Assembly (NCBI RefSeq): GCF_900112755.1
Contig: NZ_FOMW01000001.1
Span: 124,001-188,000 of the forward strand
From: Sulfitobacter brevis
Lineage (GTDB): Bacteria > Pseudomonadota > Alphaproteobacteria > Rhodobacterales > Rhodobacteraceae
Reading direction: 5' to 3'
Length of the DNA stretch: 64,000 bases
Part shown: piece by piece, positions 36,508-45,732 of the stretch
How the letters are laid out: every line of letters starts with the position of its first letter
Numbering within the stretch: position 1 is the stretch's first letter
Position numbers and translations under genes: made by a program
The notes under the pieces: generated by a model
What the model saw: the letters and a program-made list of their open reading frames with translations, nothing else
What the model was told of the DNA's origin: nothing
The model's database searches: none

Positions 36508-37002
36508 TTATACCGGCCAAGCTTTGACCACGCGATCCAACCAGGGTAACAGATCAAACTGTTGTAGTAAAAGGCAGTCAGCTAGCAGTGAACGTGGGAA
36601 GTCCGCGATCGCGGCGTGCAGCTGATCGACTGTCGCCCCGACAGTATCGTTGCCAATGTTAAGCACCGCATCCGTCATGTCGATATTGGGGAAGGCGTCC
36701 GCGGCTTCGCGAAGATAGTCCCTGGGTTCACCCAGTCGGTACCAGCGGTTCATCGTGCGGCTGATGCGGCGTTCAAGATCGATGTAAAGTATGAGTGATG
36801 TGATTACTTGCCGTTCTGGCAGACTTGGATGTCCCGAGACCTGCCCAAACAGAGATATGTCACTGTGCACTCTGACGGGTGCCCATAAATTGAGAAATGG
36901 AGAGTCCTCCATCTGACGTACGTCTGGCGGCCCGGAAAGTACCTCCTCCAGGGCCAATATGAGCTGGTAAATATGCTGGCGTGCATTTGCTAGTGACCCC
37001 AA
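36508..37002 (-). CDS. DUF6634-like protein
   Basis: 164 residues. The shared module lies at 33-91: DSPFLNLWAPV, then SGHPSLPERQVITS, IDLERRISRT and NRWYRLGEP. This is the same pattern as in the protein encoded at 34386-35072. The C-terminal 70 residues are a different helical tail (VDQLHAAIADFPRSLLADCL). The start at 37002 gives a short helical N-terminus. It lies 519 bp upstream of the metallophosphoesterase on the same strand, so it could belong to the same expression unit. Function unknown. Confidence 0.6.
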   Translation of the reverse strand: MGSLANARQHIYQLILALEEVLSGPPDVRQMEDSPFLNLWAPVRVHSDISLFGQVSGHPSLPERQVITSLILYIDLERRISRTMNRWYRLGEPRDYLREAADAFPNIDMTDAVLNIGNDTVGATVDQLHAAIADFPRSLLADCLLLQQFDLLPWLDRVVKAWPV

Positions 37003-37787
37003 ATTAAACCCTCACTTTCGAGTAAATTCTTTCATGAAATCATCATTCAATATGGAGTACATCAAGGCCGCTCCGCTGCCTGATTCACGATGAAATCTGC
37101 GTATGGCGTGTGCTGATCAGCGACTTCAGCAAGAGTCCCGAACAGATTAAAACAGACGAGATCGATTGCAGGAGGGCTGGAAGGCACTTGGTAGCTGTAT
37201 GTCATCGTAATAACTTCATTTGTGGCTGCATCTAACAAAGATGAAGCGTGCCAACGGTGCTTGCTAGTGGAGGGCTGTGAACTTTCGTCGATTGAGACTA
37301 GCGAGGGCTAAACCCTGCTATTTTTCGCAAGTGGTGCCCTGTCTCGATAAATCCAAAGGCACCGGAAACATGGGGCGCTGTTCGGTATTTTTCGCACTGT
37401 TTTTCGAAGTCGCGACTGTTACTTTCGCGCAACTCGGCTGCAAAACCCATCATTCGGGCGAAGAAAGTTTGGGGAGTGCTGGATAGGCGCGGTTGCTCTG
37501 CCCCCAGAAATTCGGACCGCATGGCCCGCCCTCTCCAATCGCACAGCACGGAACAGCCGCACGCACGACCTGGTTTACCGCCGTTCACGCGCACAGATTT
37601 ACCGCCGCAGCGCTCGATGCAAGCAACGCCTTTGGACTGCGAGCCGCCATGCGGCAGTGCAGCGAAAGTTTACCTGCCCAACTCGGAAGTGCAGCTTCTT
37701 TTGACTTGATATGAATAAAGCGCGCTTGCAGCGAAGGTCAGGAAACTGCCCTTGGTGTCGGCCGAAGCGAACGGCCCGAAGCATGCG
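37003..37787. other. Gene-free stretch left of the IS110 element
   Basis: About 785 bp with no convincing gene. It contains the second copy of the 26-nt repeat (37720-37745) and several small open frames antisense to each other. Some of it could be recently decayed coding sequence, but I cannot identify a parent gene. Confidence 0.45.
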
Positions 37788-39145
37788 TAATTGGGCTACC
37801 TCTGTTCTGAGGTTGAGCTCCCGATAAGATCACAGGATGACTGTGAACAAGGGAGAAAGAAGATGGAATATTTTGCTGGAATAGACGTATCGCTTCGATC
37901 CTATGCGCTTTGCATTGTTGATAGCAAGGGAACGGTGCTGCTTGAGCGGGAGTTGCCATGCGAGATCAACGACATCGCTGAGTGCCTTGGAACGTTTCCC
38001 CATCCGATTGAACGGATAGGCTTTGAAGCGGGCACGATGAGCCAGCACCTTTTCTATGGTCTGAAGGCAGAAGACTTTGATGTCGTTTGCATGGAGGCCC
38101 GTCAGGTCAATGCGGCGCTGTCGGCAATGCGTAACAAGACTGACAAGAATGACGCGCGTGGCATCGCTCAAGTTCTGCGTACCGTTTGGTTTAGCCCTGT
38201 GCATATGAAGAGCCGAGAGGCGCATGGTGTGCGTGCGTTGCTCAGTACACGAAAGGCGTTGCTGAAGAAGACGATGGATTTGGCAAACGAAGTCCGTGGG
38301 CTGTTGAAGATCTTCGGCATTCGTCTGCCCATGACCGTGAAGCACGGCAGCTTTGACGGTGTCGCCCGACCGTTGATTGAGATGGATGACGTTCTGGCGC
38401 ATGCCATGATCCCGCTCTTAGACGCACGCGTGGTTTTGTATCAGCACTTTCTGGAACTGGATCGGCGCGTCAAACGCGCTGCCAGCCATGATGAAGTTTG
38501 TCTGCGGATGATGACCGTTCCAGGTGTCGGGCCGATTGCATCGCTCACCTTCAAAGCCGCTGTGGATGACCCGACGCGCTTCAAACGGTCGCGGACTGTA
38601 GGCGCGCATTTTGGGCTGACACCGCGACGATATCAGTCGGGTGAGCACGACAATCCCGGTCGTATATCGAAAGCGGGAGACCGAGATGTCCGGGCAACAT
38701 TGTACGCCGCCGCCAACGCCTTGCTCATGCGAACGATGGCTGGCTCACAGATAAAATCATGGGGCATGCGGTTGATGCGGGCCAAGGGTCGCCGCCGTGC
38801 CGTTGTCGCAGTTGCACGCAAACTCGCCGTATTGCTGCATCGCATGTGGACGGATGGCACTGAATTCCGTCAGGAAAACGTGGGAGGCATGGCATGATCT
38901 GAACAGCCGAAACCCAATCCTGACGGGGTCGTCCCTCACCGGACGAGGTTCGTGGATGAAGCCGAAAATGTCTGCTGCGCCAAGTGAAGCGCGTCTCAAA
39001 GCAAGGCTCTCCACGTCCGATCCGACATATGCGTGCAGCGGTGCCATCACGGCATCAACCAGACTGCGAAGAGAAGCGTGACCCGGATGAGTGACAAAGA
39101 CCCGAAACAAAAAAGGAAAACGAGCTTGACCCAAACACCCAATTA
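37788..39145 (+). mobile_element. IS110-family (IS1111-like) insertion sequence
   Basis: Proposed limits come from an 8-bp inverted repeat TAATTGGG at 37788-37795 and its complement CCCAATTA at 39138-39145, bracketing one transposase gene. A 75-bp left flank and a roughly 240-bp right flank are non-coding. IS1111-type members carry short subterminal inverted repeats and a long right non-coding end, which in this family encodes the bridge RNA. The exact ends are inferred. Confidence 0.55.
37863..38897 (+). CDS. IS110 family transposase
   Basis: 344 residues from the ATG at 37863 (the frame is open upstream to 37791). The N-terminal RuvC-like DEDD domain starts EYFAGIDVSLRSYALCIVDS (first Asp of the catalytic tetrad). 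Later come FEAGTMSQHLFYGL, NKTDKNDARGIAQVLRT, and the C-terminal Transposase_20 part MMTVPGVGPIASLTFKAA, then RSRTVGAHFGLTPRRYQSGE. The frame is uninterrupted and of full length, so the enzyme is probably active as an RNA-guided recombinase. Confidence 0.92.
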   Translation: MEYFAGIDVSLRSYALCIVDSKGTVLLERELPCEINDIAECLGTFPHPIERIGFEAGTMSQHLFYGLKAEDFDVVCMEARQVNAALSAMRNKTDKNDARGIAQVLRTVWFSPVHMKSREAHGVRALLSTRKALLKKTMDLANEVRGLLKIFGIRLPMTVKHGSFDGVARPLIEMDDVLAHAMIPLLDARVVLYQHFLELDRRVKRAASHDEVCLRMMTVPGVGPIASLTFKAAVDDPTRFKRSRTVGAHFGLTPRRYQSGEHDNPGRISKAGDRDVRATLYAAANALLMRTMAGSQIKSWGMRLMRAKGRRRAVVAVARKLAVLLHRMWTDGTEFRQENVGGMA

Positions 39146-39535
39146 GAGAAGCGGACTTCCATGCTTAGTGCCGCGAATGACCGCTCCGATGTAGGTTCCT
39201 CGGACGCCGTGCGCGACGTTTGAGTGACGCGGATCGTTGCCTGGCGTCGGAGAAGCGCTCAAGCGGGAAATCGTGGGGTTGGGCTTGGTGGGCCGTTTTT
39301 TGTTATGGGGATTTGGGCGGTGGGTTTGCCTCGAACCTGGTCAGACAGACCCGTTGACTGTGGTTTGTTAGGCTAAGCACTGCGCCGGTTTTGCCAGCAC
39401 TTGGGTTATTTGCGCGGCGTCTCGTCGATATTATCCGCTTTTGCGGCGTTGATAACTTGGCCTGCGCATGACGATTGGTTCGCAGGAGATATAGCCTGCG
39501 GCTGAGGGTATCGTCCGTATTGTACGGCGTGTGTG
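38898..39535. other. Right end of the IS110 element and left end region of the IS91-type element
   Basis: Non-coding. Bases 38898-39145 are the proposed IS110 right end and candidate bridge RNA region. Bases 39146-39535 carry the sequence beyond the stop of the IS91-type transposase, where its terminal origin-like end would lie. The precise junction was not resolved. Confidence 0.45.
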
Positions 39536-40821
39536 TCATGCTGCGGCCCTCTGTGTTGCTGGCGGTGCTCGGGCGTGCTGCGCTGGTGCGATTGTCTCGG
39601 CGATGATCAACTGCCCCCCGCAACATGGGCAAGGCAGGGCGAGGACGCGGGGCGACTTATCCGCATCGTCTGTGCCCGCGTCGTCGATGTACTGAGGATC
39701 GGGCGTTTGGCCCTGAGAAGTTGCCTGATCCTGGCGATATTGGCTGCGCGGTTGCCGTTTCCGAAGAAGCCATAGTGGCGGATGCGGTGCTGGCCTCTGG
39801 GGAGCACGTGGATCAGAAAGCGGCGGGTGAACTCTGGCGTTGTCAGCGTCATGGTCGTTTGGCGACCCGCGCCTTTGAGGCGGTAATCTTTGACGCGGAA
39901 GGTGACGCTGCGCGCATCGAAACGGATCAGGCGGCTGTTGGAAATGGCCACCCTGTGCGTGTAGCGCGACAGATAGGCCAACACGGATTTGGGCCCGGCG
40001 AGGGGTTCTTTGGCGTAAATGACCCAGTCGATCTGGCGCAGAGGTTGCAGGAAAGTATCGAATGCCGCGCGATCAACGAGCCCAGCATGTTCTCCAAAGA
40101 ATTTGTAGCTTTCCGGCTTTGTGTAGTTTGGTTAGCCCTTCCAAAATGAGGCGGCGATACAGACGGGACAGAACCCGCACAGACACAAAGAAGTTCTTGC
40201 GGGAGCTGATCCATTTTGAACCATCCGTAGACAGGCCGCCGCCCGGGACGATCATATGGACATGTGGGTGGTGCGTCATCGCCGAGCCCCATGTGTGCAA
40301 AACCGATGTGATGCCAACACGCGCACCGAGATGCTTTGGGTCGGCAGCAATCCTGATCACCGTGTCCGCACTCACCCGCATCAGCAGATTATAGATCTCG
40401 CGCTTGTTCTGGTGCGCGATGTCCATTGCCCGGCAGGGTATTGCGCAGCAATGTCCCGATAGGGGGCAATTGGCTTTGGCAAGGTGAAGACCAGATGGAA
40501 ATACCGCACAGGTAGCAGCTCTGCCTCGCGCGCCGCCAACCATGCTTTCGCCGCCCCCGACTGACACTTTGGACATTGGCGGTTGCGACAGGAATTGTAG
40601 GCGATGTGCTCATGCGCGCAGTCGGCGCACCGCGCGACATGACCGCCAAGCGCCGCTGTGCGGCAGCGCTCGATGGCGCTCATGACTTTGAACTGATTCA
40701 GGTTGATGTGCCCTGCGTTTGCCGCACGCCCCCTCTCACACATGCAAGCATGTGTTGCCGGGCAACGGGCAGCACCATGGTCACGGAAGATATCCGCGAC
40801 CTCCAATAATGGACCAGACAT
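39536..40821 (-). pseudogene. IS91-family transposase with several frameshifts
   Basis: Four successive minus-strand frames reconstruct one protein. Frame 1 holds the zinc-binding domain (CADCAHEHIAYNSCRNRQCP, then KCQSG). Frame 2 holds MDIAHQNKREIYNLLMRVSA and the HUH motif HPHVHMIVPGGGLS. Frame 3 holds YLSRYTHRVAISNSRLIRFD with the catalytic tyrosine region and LPRGQHRIRHYGF. The fourth restores the zinc-like tail PCPCCGGQLIIAET and the stop at 39536-39538. The shifts lie near 40450, 40110 and 39660. Rolling-circle transposition by this copy is therefore disabled, unless these are sequencing errors. Confidence 0.8.
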
Positions 40822-40827
40822 GGCTGC

Positions 40828-41742
40828 CTATGACGGTCTGCCCTTGCCCTTCTTGCGCTTGGGCTCGTTCAGGTCATCCAACGGGCTGTCTACCGCTGCG
40901 ATCATCCCAGTGGCCACGCTGGCATAGCGCGCAGTGGTTGTGAGTTTGGTATGTCCCAAAAGTGCTTGGATCACCCTGATATCCACGCCGCGTTCCAGCA
41001 GGTGGGTTGCAAAGGAATGACGCAATGTATGCAGCGTGACCGGCTTGGTGATCCCGGCTTCCCGGGCGGTCTCTTTGAACAGCCGCGAGATCTGTCGCGC
41101 GGACAGATGTTTACCCCGATAACCGGGAAAGAGGACCCGCTCGGGTGCGGGCACGTCCTTGTCTTGACCAGAGGGCCGTTCTTTCCACCAGTCGCGCAAC
41201 AAGTCCAAAATATCCACCGGAAGCATCACGTTGCGGTCCTTGCGCCCCTTTGCCTGAAAAATCCGGATGATCTGCTGAGCGCTGTCGATGTCGCCGACCT
41301 TCAGCCGGACGACCTCACCCGCGCGCATCCCGCAGCCATAGGCCAGTGACAACATGACATGAGCTTTTGTGCTTGGGGCCATCGCCAAGATGCGCTTCAT
41401 CTCCTTTTTGCTAAGAACCAACGGCACCTTGACCGGTTCTTTAAGGCTGAAGATCTCGGCGACCAGATCGTGCCGTCGAAGCGTCACGCGGAGCAAAAAT
41501 TTGACGCCAGTCATCGTTTGATTGCGGGTGCAGATGCTGACGCCGCTCTCGACCAGATGCTGCTGAAAATACTTCACATCGTCTGGCGTGGCAGTCTCTG
41601 GTGAGCGCCCCAGCCAAGCCGCAAATCGCTTACACGCACGCAAGTGGCTGCTCTGAGAAGCAGGGCCAAGATTGCGCCCCGTCATATCCGCGATCATGCG
41701 GGCACGAAGTGGCGTCATTGGTGTCGGTTGTTGAATGTACAT
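40828..41742 (-). CDS. IS91-associated tyrosine recombinase (XerD-like)
   Basis: 304 residues from the ATG at 41742, which follows GAGAGGG at good spacing; an earlier start at 41790 is possible. The N-terminal SAM-like domain (about 25-105) is followed by the catalytic domain. Visible are GCGMRAGEVVRLKVGD (first catalytic Arg), LHTLRHSFATHLLERG (His-x-x-Arg), and LLGHTKLTTTARYASV (His and nucleophilic Tyr). All key residues are present and the frame is intact. It should cut and rejoin DNA and probably assists transposition or resolution of the IS91-type element. Confidence 0.9.
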   Translation of the reverse strand: MYIQQPTPMTPLRARMIADMTGRNLGPASQSSHLRACKRFAAWLGRSPETATPDDVKYFQQHLVESGVSICTRNQTMTGVKFLLRVTLRRHDLVAEIFSLKEPVKVPLVLSKKEMKRILAMAPSTKAHVMLSLAYGCGMRAGEVVRLKVGDIDSAQQIIRIFQAKGRKDRNVMLPVDILDLLRDWWKERPSGQDKDVPAPERVLFPGYRGKHLSARQISRLFKETAREAGITKPVTLHTLRHSFATHLLERGVDIRVIQALLGHTKLTTTARYASVATGMIAAVDSPLDDLNEPKRKKGKGRPS

Positions 41743-42166
41743 GGGAAAACCCTCTCTCAATCGAGGCAAAATCACCTCGACCAACAGCACACACCCAACA
41801 CCTCAAATCGCGAAACAAATCCCTGCTCAGCGCAACAACTGAAACAAGCGCCCTATCGCGGAGCGATTTAGTGCTTGAGCCATTTGCGCAGATGTAGCGC
41901 TACCAAATCGGCAGGCTGTTTCGTTTGCCCCTCGAGTCGTGGCTGCACAGAATTTTAGCGTTCGTATGTCGCACGTTTTCGCCCTTATACCGGTGTCATA
42001 ACTGTTTGTTGTAAGTTCATGACTGAACTGAGCCGCCTAAACATGAAGCCTGCCTAAATACGATAGACACAATATGTTGCCATAAAATGGCTTAACTATA
42101 CCATATATAGACCTTGGGACAAACTTAGCCTTCCATGGGAAAATCGTAGGTATGTCTTACACAAGA
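41743..42166. other. Gene-free stretch at right island border
   Basis: About 420 bp. The left part is probably the end of the IS91-type element. The AT-rich part around 42000-42130 has no recognisable feature. No tRNA was found at this border. Confidence 0.5.
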
Positions 42167-42478
42167 TCAATGCGTCCACGCACCTCGACGGCTGGTAGCG
42201 AAATTCTCGCCGTAACCGCCTGCGCGGATATTGGGCTTGCGTTTGTTCGGGTCGTGGATCTGCACATCAATCCGCTTTTCGCGCGCGTATTCCACAGCGT
42301 CTTCCTTGGTCGCAAACTGCAGCCGCACTTGGCTTTGGGTGTCCGACGACGACGTCCAGCCCATCAACGGATCGACTTCGCGCGCCTCATCCGGTGCGAA
42401 TTCCAGAACCCAGCCGTTTGTCTTGGCCGTGCCGGAAGACATCGCTGTTCGGGCGGGTTGATAGATACGTGCGCGCAT
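42167..42478 (-). CDS. NDUFS4-like complex I accessory subunit
   Basis: 103 residues. It opens [20 protein letters not shown], then the core [19 protein letters not shown], the run of polar residues before [20 protein letters not shown], and the end [12 protein letters not shown]. This matches the 'ETC complex I subunit conserved region' (NDUFS4/AQDQ) family, an accessory subunit of alphaproteobacterial and mitochondrial NADH:quinone oxidoreductase. It is encoded away from the nuo cluster, as is usual in Rhodobacteraceae. Confidence 0.92.
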   Translation of the reverse strand: MRARIYQPARTAMSSGTAKTNGWVLEFAPDEAREVDPLMGWTSSSDTQSQVRLQFATKEDAVEYAREKRIDVQIHDPNKRKPNIRAGGYGENFATSRRGAWTH

Positions 42479-42616
42479 GACGGCTCCTCATGGATGGCGT
42501 GGCGCCGTTATCGGACATTCCGCGCAACGGGGCAAGAGCACTCCCTACTCATCCCAGCCCCTAAGGCGCCACCAAGCCAAGTATTTTAACTAAGTTGACT
42601 CAATCACCCTTTCTAA

Positions 42617-42631
42617 TGCTGCGATGCAGCA
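42617..42631. promoter_or_regulatory. PhaR-type operator candidate
   Basis: TGCTGC-GAT-GCAGCA is a perfect palindrome containing CTGC-N3-GCAG, the recognition pattern described for PhaR, the polyhydroxyalkanoate-responsive repressor of Paracoccus and Rhodobacter. It lies 34 bp before the start of a small protein with phasin-like features, where a repressor would block transcription. Confidence 0.6.
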
Positions 42632-42664
42632 CATATGGTAGTCTCCGCATAGGAGCACCAAAAC

Positions 42665-42949
42665 ATGAACCCGCAAGACATGATTCGCCTCTCCCTGCAA
42701 ATGAGCACATTGATGGTGAACACCCAGACCGTCATGGCGCTGCGCCTGATGGGCATGGCCGGAATGGTCCCCGCCTTGAAAGGTGAAAATAATCGCATGG
42801 TGTCTGAAAAAGGTCCCGCGATGCTCAAAGCCTATAACGCCGGAGCCGCCGCCGCGATGTCGGGCAAACGGCCTGACCAGATCATGATCGCGGCAATGGA
42901 TCCGTTGAGCAAAAAGGTTTCAGCCAACCGCAAACGGCTATTGAAGTAA
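42665..42949 (+). CDS. Small phasin-like protein (often labelled 'antifreeze')
   Basis: 94 residues with an AGGAG ribosome-binding site. It is strongly helical and methionine/alanine-rich (MSTLMVNTQTVMALRLMGMA, then GPAMLKAYNAGAAAAMSGKR) with a basic C-terminus (VSANRKRLLK). Rhodobacteraceae copies are, as I recall, called 'antifreeze protein' from composition alone. The amphipathic helices and the upstream CTGC-N3-GCAG operator suggest instead a polyhydroxyalkanoate granule-associated protein. This is inference; no enzyme motif is present. Confidence 0.65.
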   Translation: MNPQDMIRLSLQMSTLMVNTQTVMALRLMGMAGMVPALKGENNRMVSEKGPAMLKAYNAGAAAAMSGKRPDQIMIAAMDPLSKKVSANRKRLLK

Positions 42950-43058
42950 CGGCCCGCGATCTGGCCTATAAAAGCGCGCCGGACCCCCGTGCCTTCGCAC
43001 CCCTTGATAATCTGCGCAAAAACGACACTTATGAGGTTCCCCAGCCAAGGACCCCGTC

Positions 43059-45266
43059 ATGCCATACGCTCAGACTGATAGTTCCGAACGGATGCCGATG
43101 ATGGCCAATCCGGCGCCGGATATTCGCAACCGCCTCAAGCTTGAGGGCGGGCGCACCTTCAAGCTTTCTACAGAGTTTGAACCGGCAGGCGATCAGCCGA
43201 CCGCGATCAAGGAAATTGCCCAGGGTGTGCGCGATGGCGAACGCAATCAGGTGCTGCTGGGTGCGACCGGCACCGGCAAGACCTTTACGATGGCCAAAGT
43301 GATCGAAGAGACCCAGCGCCCTGCCATCATTCTTGCACCTAATAAGACGTTGGCGGCACAGCTTTATGGGGAATTCAAAGGCTTCTTTCCCGAAAATGCA
43401 GTCGAATATTTCGTCTCCTACTACGATTACTACCAACCCGAGGCTTACGTCGCGCGGTCGGATACCTTCATCGAGAAGGAAAGCCAGATCAATGAACAGA
43501 TTGACCGGATGCGACACTCGGCGACGCGGGCACTGCTGGAGCGCGACGATGTGATCATCGTGGCCTCGGTTTCGTGCATCTACGGCATCGGTTCGGTCGA
43601 AACCTATGGCGCAATGACGCAGGATTTGAAGGTCGGAGAAAGCTATGACCAGCGGCAGGTGATCGCCGATCTGGTCGCCCAGCAGTACAAGCGCAACGAC
43701 GCGGGTTTCCAGCGCGGTGCTTTCCGCGTGCGCGGTGACAGTCTTGAGATTTTCCCCGCGCACCTGGATGATCGCGCATGGCGGCTGTCGTTCTTTGGCG
43801 AGGATTTGGAGAGCATCACCGAGTTTGACCCGCTGACAGGCGAAAAGACCGATACTTTCGATCACATCCGCGTCTATGCCAACAGCCACTATGTGACGCC
43901 GAAACCGACGATGAGCCAAGCTATCATCGGCATCAAGAAAGAGCTGCGCATGCGGCTCGATCAATTGGTCAACGAGGGGAAACTGCTGGAGGCCCAGCGG
44001 CTGGAACAGCGCACCAACTTCGATCTTGAGATGCTGGAGGCCACTGGCGTTTGCAACGGGATCGAGAACTATTCGCGCTATCTCACAGGCCGCGCCCCCG
44101 GGGAACCGCCCCCCACCCTGTTCGAATTCATTCCTGACAACGCCATTGTTTTTGCAGACGAATCCCACGTGTCGGTCCCGCAAATCGGTGGCATGTACAA
44201 GGGTGACTTTAGACGCAAAATGACGCTGGCCGAGCACGGTTTCCGCCTGCCGTCCTGCATGGACAACCGCCCGCTGAAGTTCGAGGAATGGGACGCGATG
44301 CGACCCCAGTCGGTCTTTGTCTCCGCGACCCCTGCCGCGTGGGAAATTGAGCAAACCGGCGGGGTGTTCACCGAACAGATTATTCGCCCTACCGGCCTGA
44401 TTGATCCGCAAATTGAGATCCGCCCCGTTGAAATGCAGGTCGACGATTTGCTCGACGAAGTGCGCAAGGTCGCCGCTGCGGGCTACCGGACGCTGTGCAC
44501 GACGCTGACCAAACGCATGGCCGAGGACCTGACCGAATACATGCACGAACAGGGCATTCGCGTGCGCTATATGCACTCTGACATCGATACCATCGAGCGG
44601 ATAGAGATTCTGCGGGACTTGCGTCTTGGTGCCTTTGACGTGCTGATCGGGATCAACTTGCTGCGCGAAGGTTTGGACATTCCTGAGTGCGGGTTGGTTG
44701 CCATTCTCGACGCCGACAAGGAGGGTTTTTTGCGCTCCGAGACATCGCTGATCCAGACCATCGGCCGGGCTGCGCGAAATGCCGAGGGCCGCGTTATCAT
44801 GTATGCCGACCGCATCACCGGCTCGATGGAGCGGGCGATGGGAGAAACCGAACGCCGCCGCGTCAAACAGCTCGCCTATAACGAAGAACACGGCATCACG
44901 CCCACGACCGTTAAGAAGAACGTCGATGACATTCTGGCGGGCCTCTATAAGGGCGACGTGGACATGAACCGCGTTACAGCAAAGATCGACAATCCGCTTG
45001 CAGGCGGCAACCTGCAGACCGTGTTGGACGGGCTGCGCACCGATATGCGCAAGGCCGCCGAGAACCTCGAATTCGAGGAAGCAGCACGTTTGCGGGATGA
45101 GGTTAAACGCCTTGAGGCGGTGGATCTGGTGGTCGCGGATGATCCGATGGCGCGCCAGTACGCCGTGGAGAAAGCCGTAGGTGACGCGCAAAAAGCATCG
45201 GGCCGCAGCACGGGCGGACGCGGGGGCATGCGCGGGGGGAAGAGCCGATACGGCGGCAAGCGCTAG
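43059..45266 (+). CDS. uvrB: UvrABC excinuclease subunit B
   Basis: 735 residues. It is the DNA-damage verification helicase of nucleotide excision repair. Walker A is [10 protein letters not shown], the beta-hairpin region is [13 protein letters not shown], and motif II is DESHVS. Helicase motifs include [24 protein letters not shown] and QTIGRAARN. The C-terminal UVR domain ([20 protein letters not shown]) that contacts UvrC is followed by a Gly/Arg-rich tail. AGGA lies before the start. No LexA-type GTTC-N7-GTTC or GAAC-N7-GAAC box was found in the short upstream region. Confidence 0.97.
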   Translation: MPYAQTDSSERMPMMANPAPDIRNRLKLEGGRTFKLSTEFEPAGDQPTAIKEIAQGVRDGERNQVLLGATGTGKTFTMAKVIEETQRPAIILAPNKTLAAQLYGEFKGFFPENAVEYFVSYYDYYQPEAYVARSDTFIEKESQINEQIDRMRHSATRALLERDDVIIVASVSCIYGIGSVETYGAMTQDLKVGESYDQRQVIADLVAQQYKRNDAGFQRGAFRVRGDSLEIFPAHLDDRAWRLSFFGEDLESITEFDPLTGEKTDTFDHIRVYANSHYVTPKPTMSQAIIGIKKELRMRLDQLVNEGKLLEAQRLEQRTNFDLEMLEATGVCNGIENYSRYLTGRAPGEPPPTLFEFIPDNAIVFADESHVSVPQIGGMYKGDFRRKMTLAEHGFRLPSCMDNRPLKFEEWDAMRPQSVFVSATPAAWEIEQTGGVFTEQIIRPTGLIDPQIEIRPVEMQVDDLLDEVRKVAAAGYRTLCTTLTKRMAEDLTEYMHEQGIRVRYMHSDIDTIERIEILRDLRLGAFDVLIGINLLREGLDIPECGLVAILDADKEGFLRSETSLIQTIGRAARNAEGRVIMYADRITGSMERAMGETERRRVKQLAYNEEHGITPTTVKKNVDDILAGLYKGDVDMNRVTAKIDNPLAGGNLQTVLDGLRTDMRKAAENLEFEEAARLRDEVKRLEAVDLVVADDPMARQYAVEKAVGDAQKASGRSTGGRGGMRGGKSRYGGKR

Positions 45267-45395
45267 GCCTGCAACTAAGCCCCTCGGGGGCCATATATTG
45301 GGGATGATCACGTTTTCGGCAGCGCCTAAAATATTTCACCGCAGATCTCACCAGACCGCTATAATATAGCCTTACCTCTATGGAGATTTCCCGAG

Positions 45396-45647
45396 ATGCG
45401 ACCAATTGTGGTTCTCGTGCTTCTGACCCTCGCCGCCCCTGCCCTCGCAGATAAAACCAGCGGTTCAATCCTCGCCTATGACCGTTTGGCCAACGTAATT
45501 GTGCTGACGGACAAAACCCATTGGCAGCTGAATCCGCAGACACTTGTCCCTGCGGATCTCGCAGCAGGCGACAAAGTTACCATTGATTTTAAGTCAGATG
45601 GCGACAACGGTGCTGGCAAGATTTTCTCGCTTACCCGCAAGGAATAA
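45396..45647 (+). CDS. DUF1344-like small periplasmic protein
   Basis: 83 residues with a signal peptide (1-18, MRPIVVLVLLTLAAPALA). A small beta domain follows: SGSILAYDRLANVIVLTDKT, then QLNPQTLVPADLAAGDKVTI. The alternation and the ...GDKVTIDF core fit the DUF1344 family. It is predicted to be exported; the function is unknown. It is followed by a strong terminator. Confidence 0.7.
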   Translation: MRPIVVLVLLTLAAPALADKTSGSILAYDRLANVIVLTDKTHWQLNPQTLVPADLAAGDKVTIDFKSDGDNGAGKIFSLTRKE

Positions 45648-45675
45648 TCGGCCAGCCTATCGACGCTGCGAATCA

Positions 45676-45714
45676 AAAGAGACCACGGCCGCACTGCGCG
45701 CCCGTGGTCTCTTT
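45676..45714. terminator. Bidirectional intrinsic terminator
   Basis: AAAGAGACCACGG and its complement form a 13-bp stem around an 11-13 nt loop, with a T-rich tail (TTTCTTT) on the plus side and an A-run on the other. It serves the DUF1344-like gene and the converging PRC-barrel gene. Confidence 0.8.
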
Positions 45715-45732
45715 CTTTAAGTTAGCAAAGCA

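Larger units (their letters stand above)
39536..41742 (-). mobile_element. IS91-type element with tyrosine recombinase and broken transposase
   Basis: A tyrosine recombinase gene directly followed (6 bp gap) by an IS91-type HUH transposase gene is a recurrent two-gene arrangement of IS91-like elements in Alphaproteobacteria. Coordinates cover the genes only; the true ends (oriIS/terIS) probably extend to about 39.2-39.5 kb on the left and beyond 41.8 kb on the right. Confidence 0.6.

Noticed and set aside
42950..43058. LexA box upstream of uvrB
   Set aside because: Neither GTTC-N7-GTTC nor GAAC-N7-GAAC is present in the short spacer, so SOS control is not supported here.
43029..45311. 760-codon open frame antisense to uvrB
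   Set aside because: It is a mirror of the highly conserved uvrB reading frame in GC-rich DNA. The product has no recognisable domain, and uvrB is certain.
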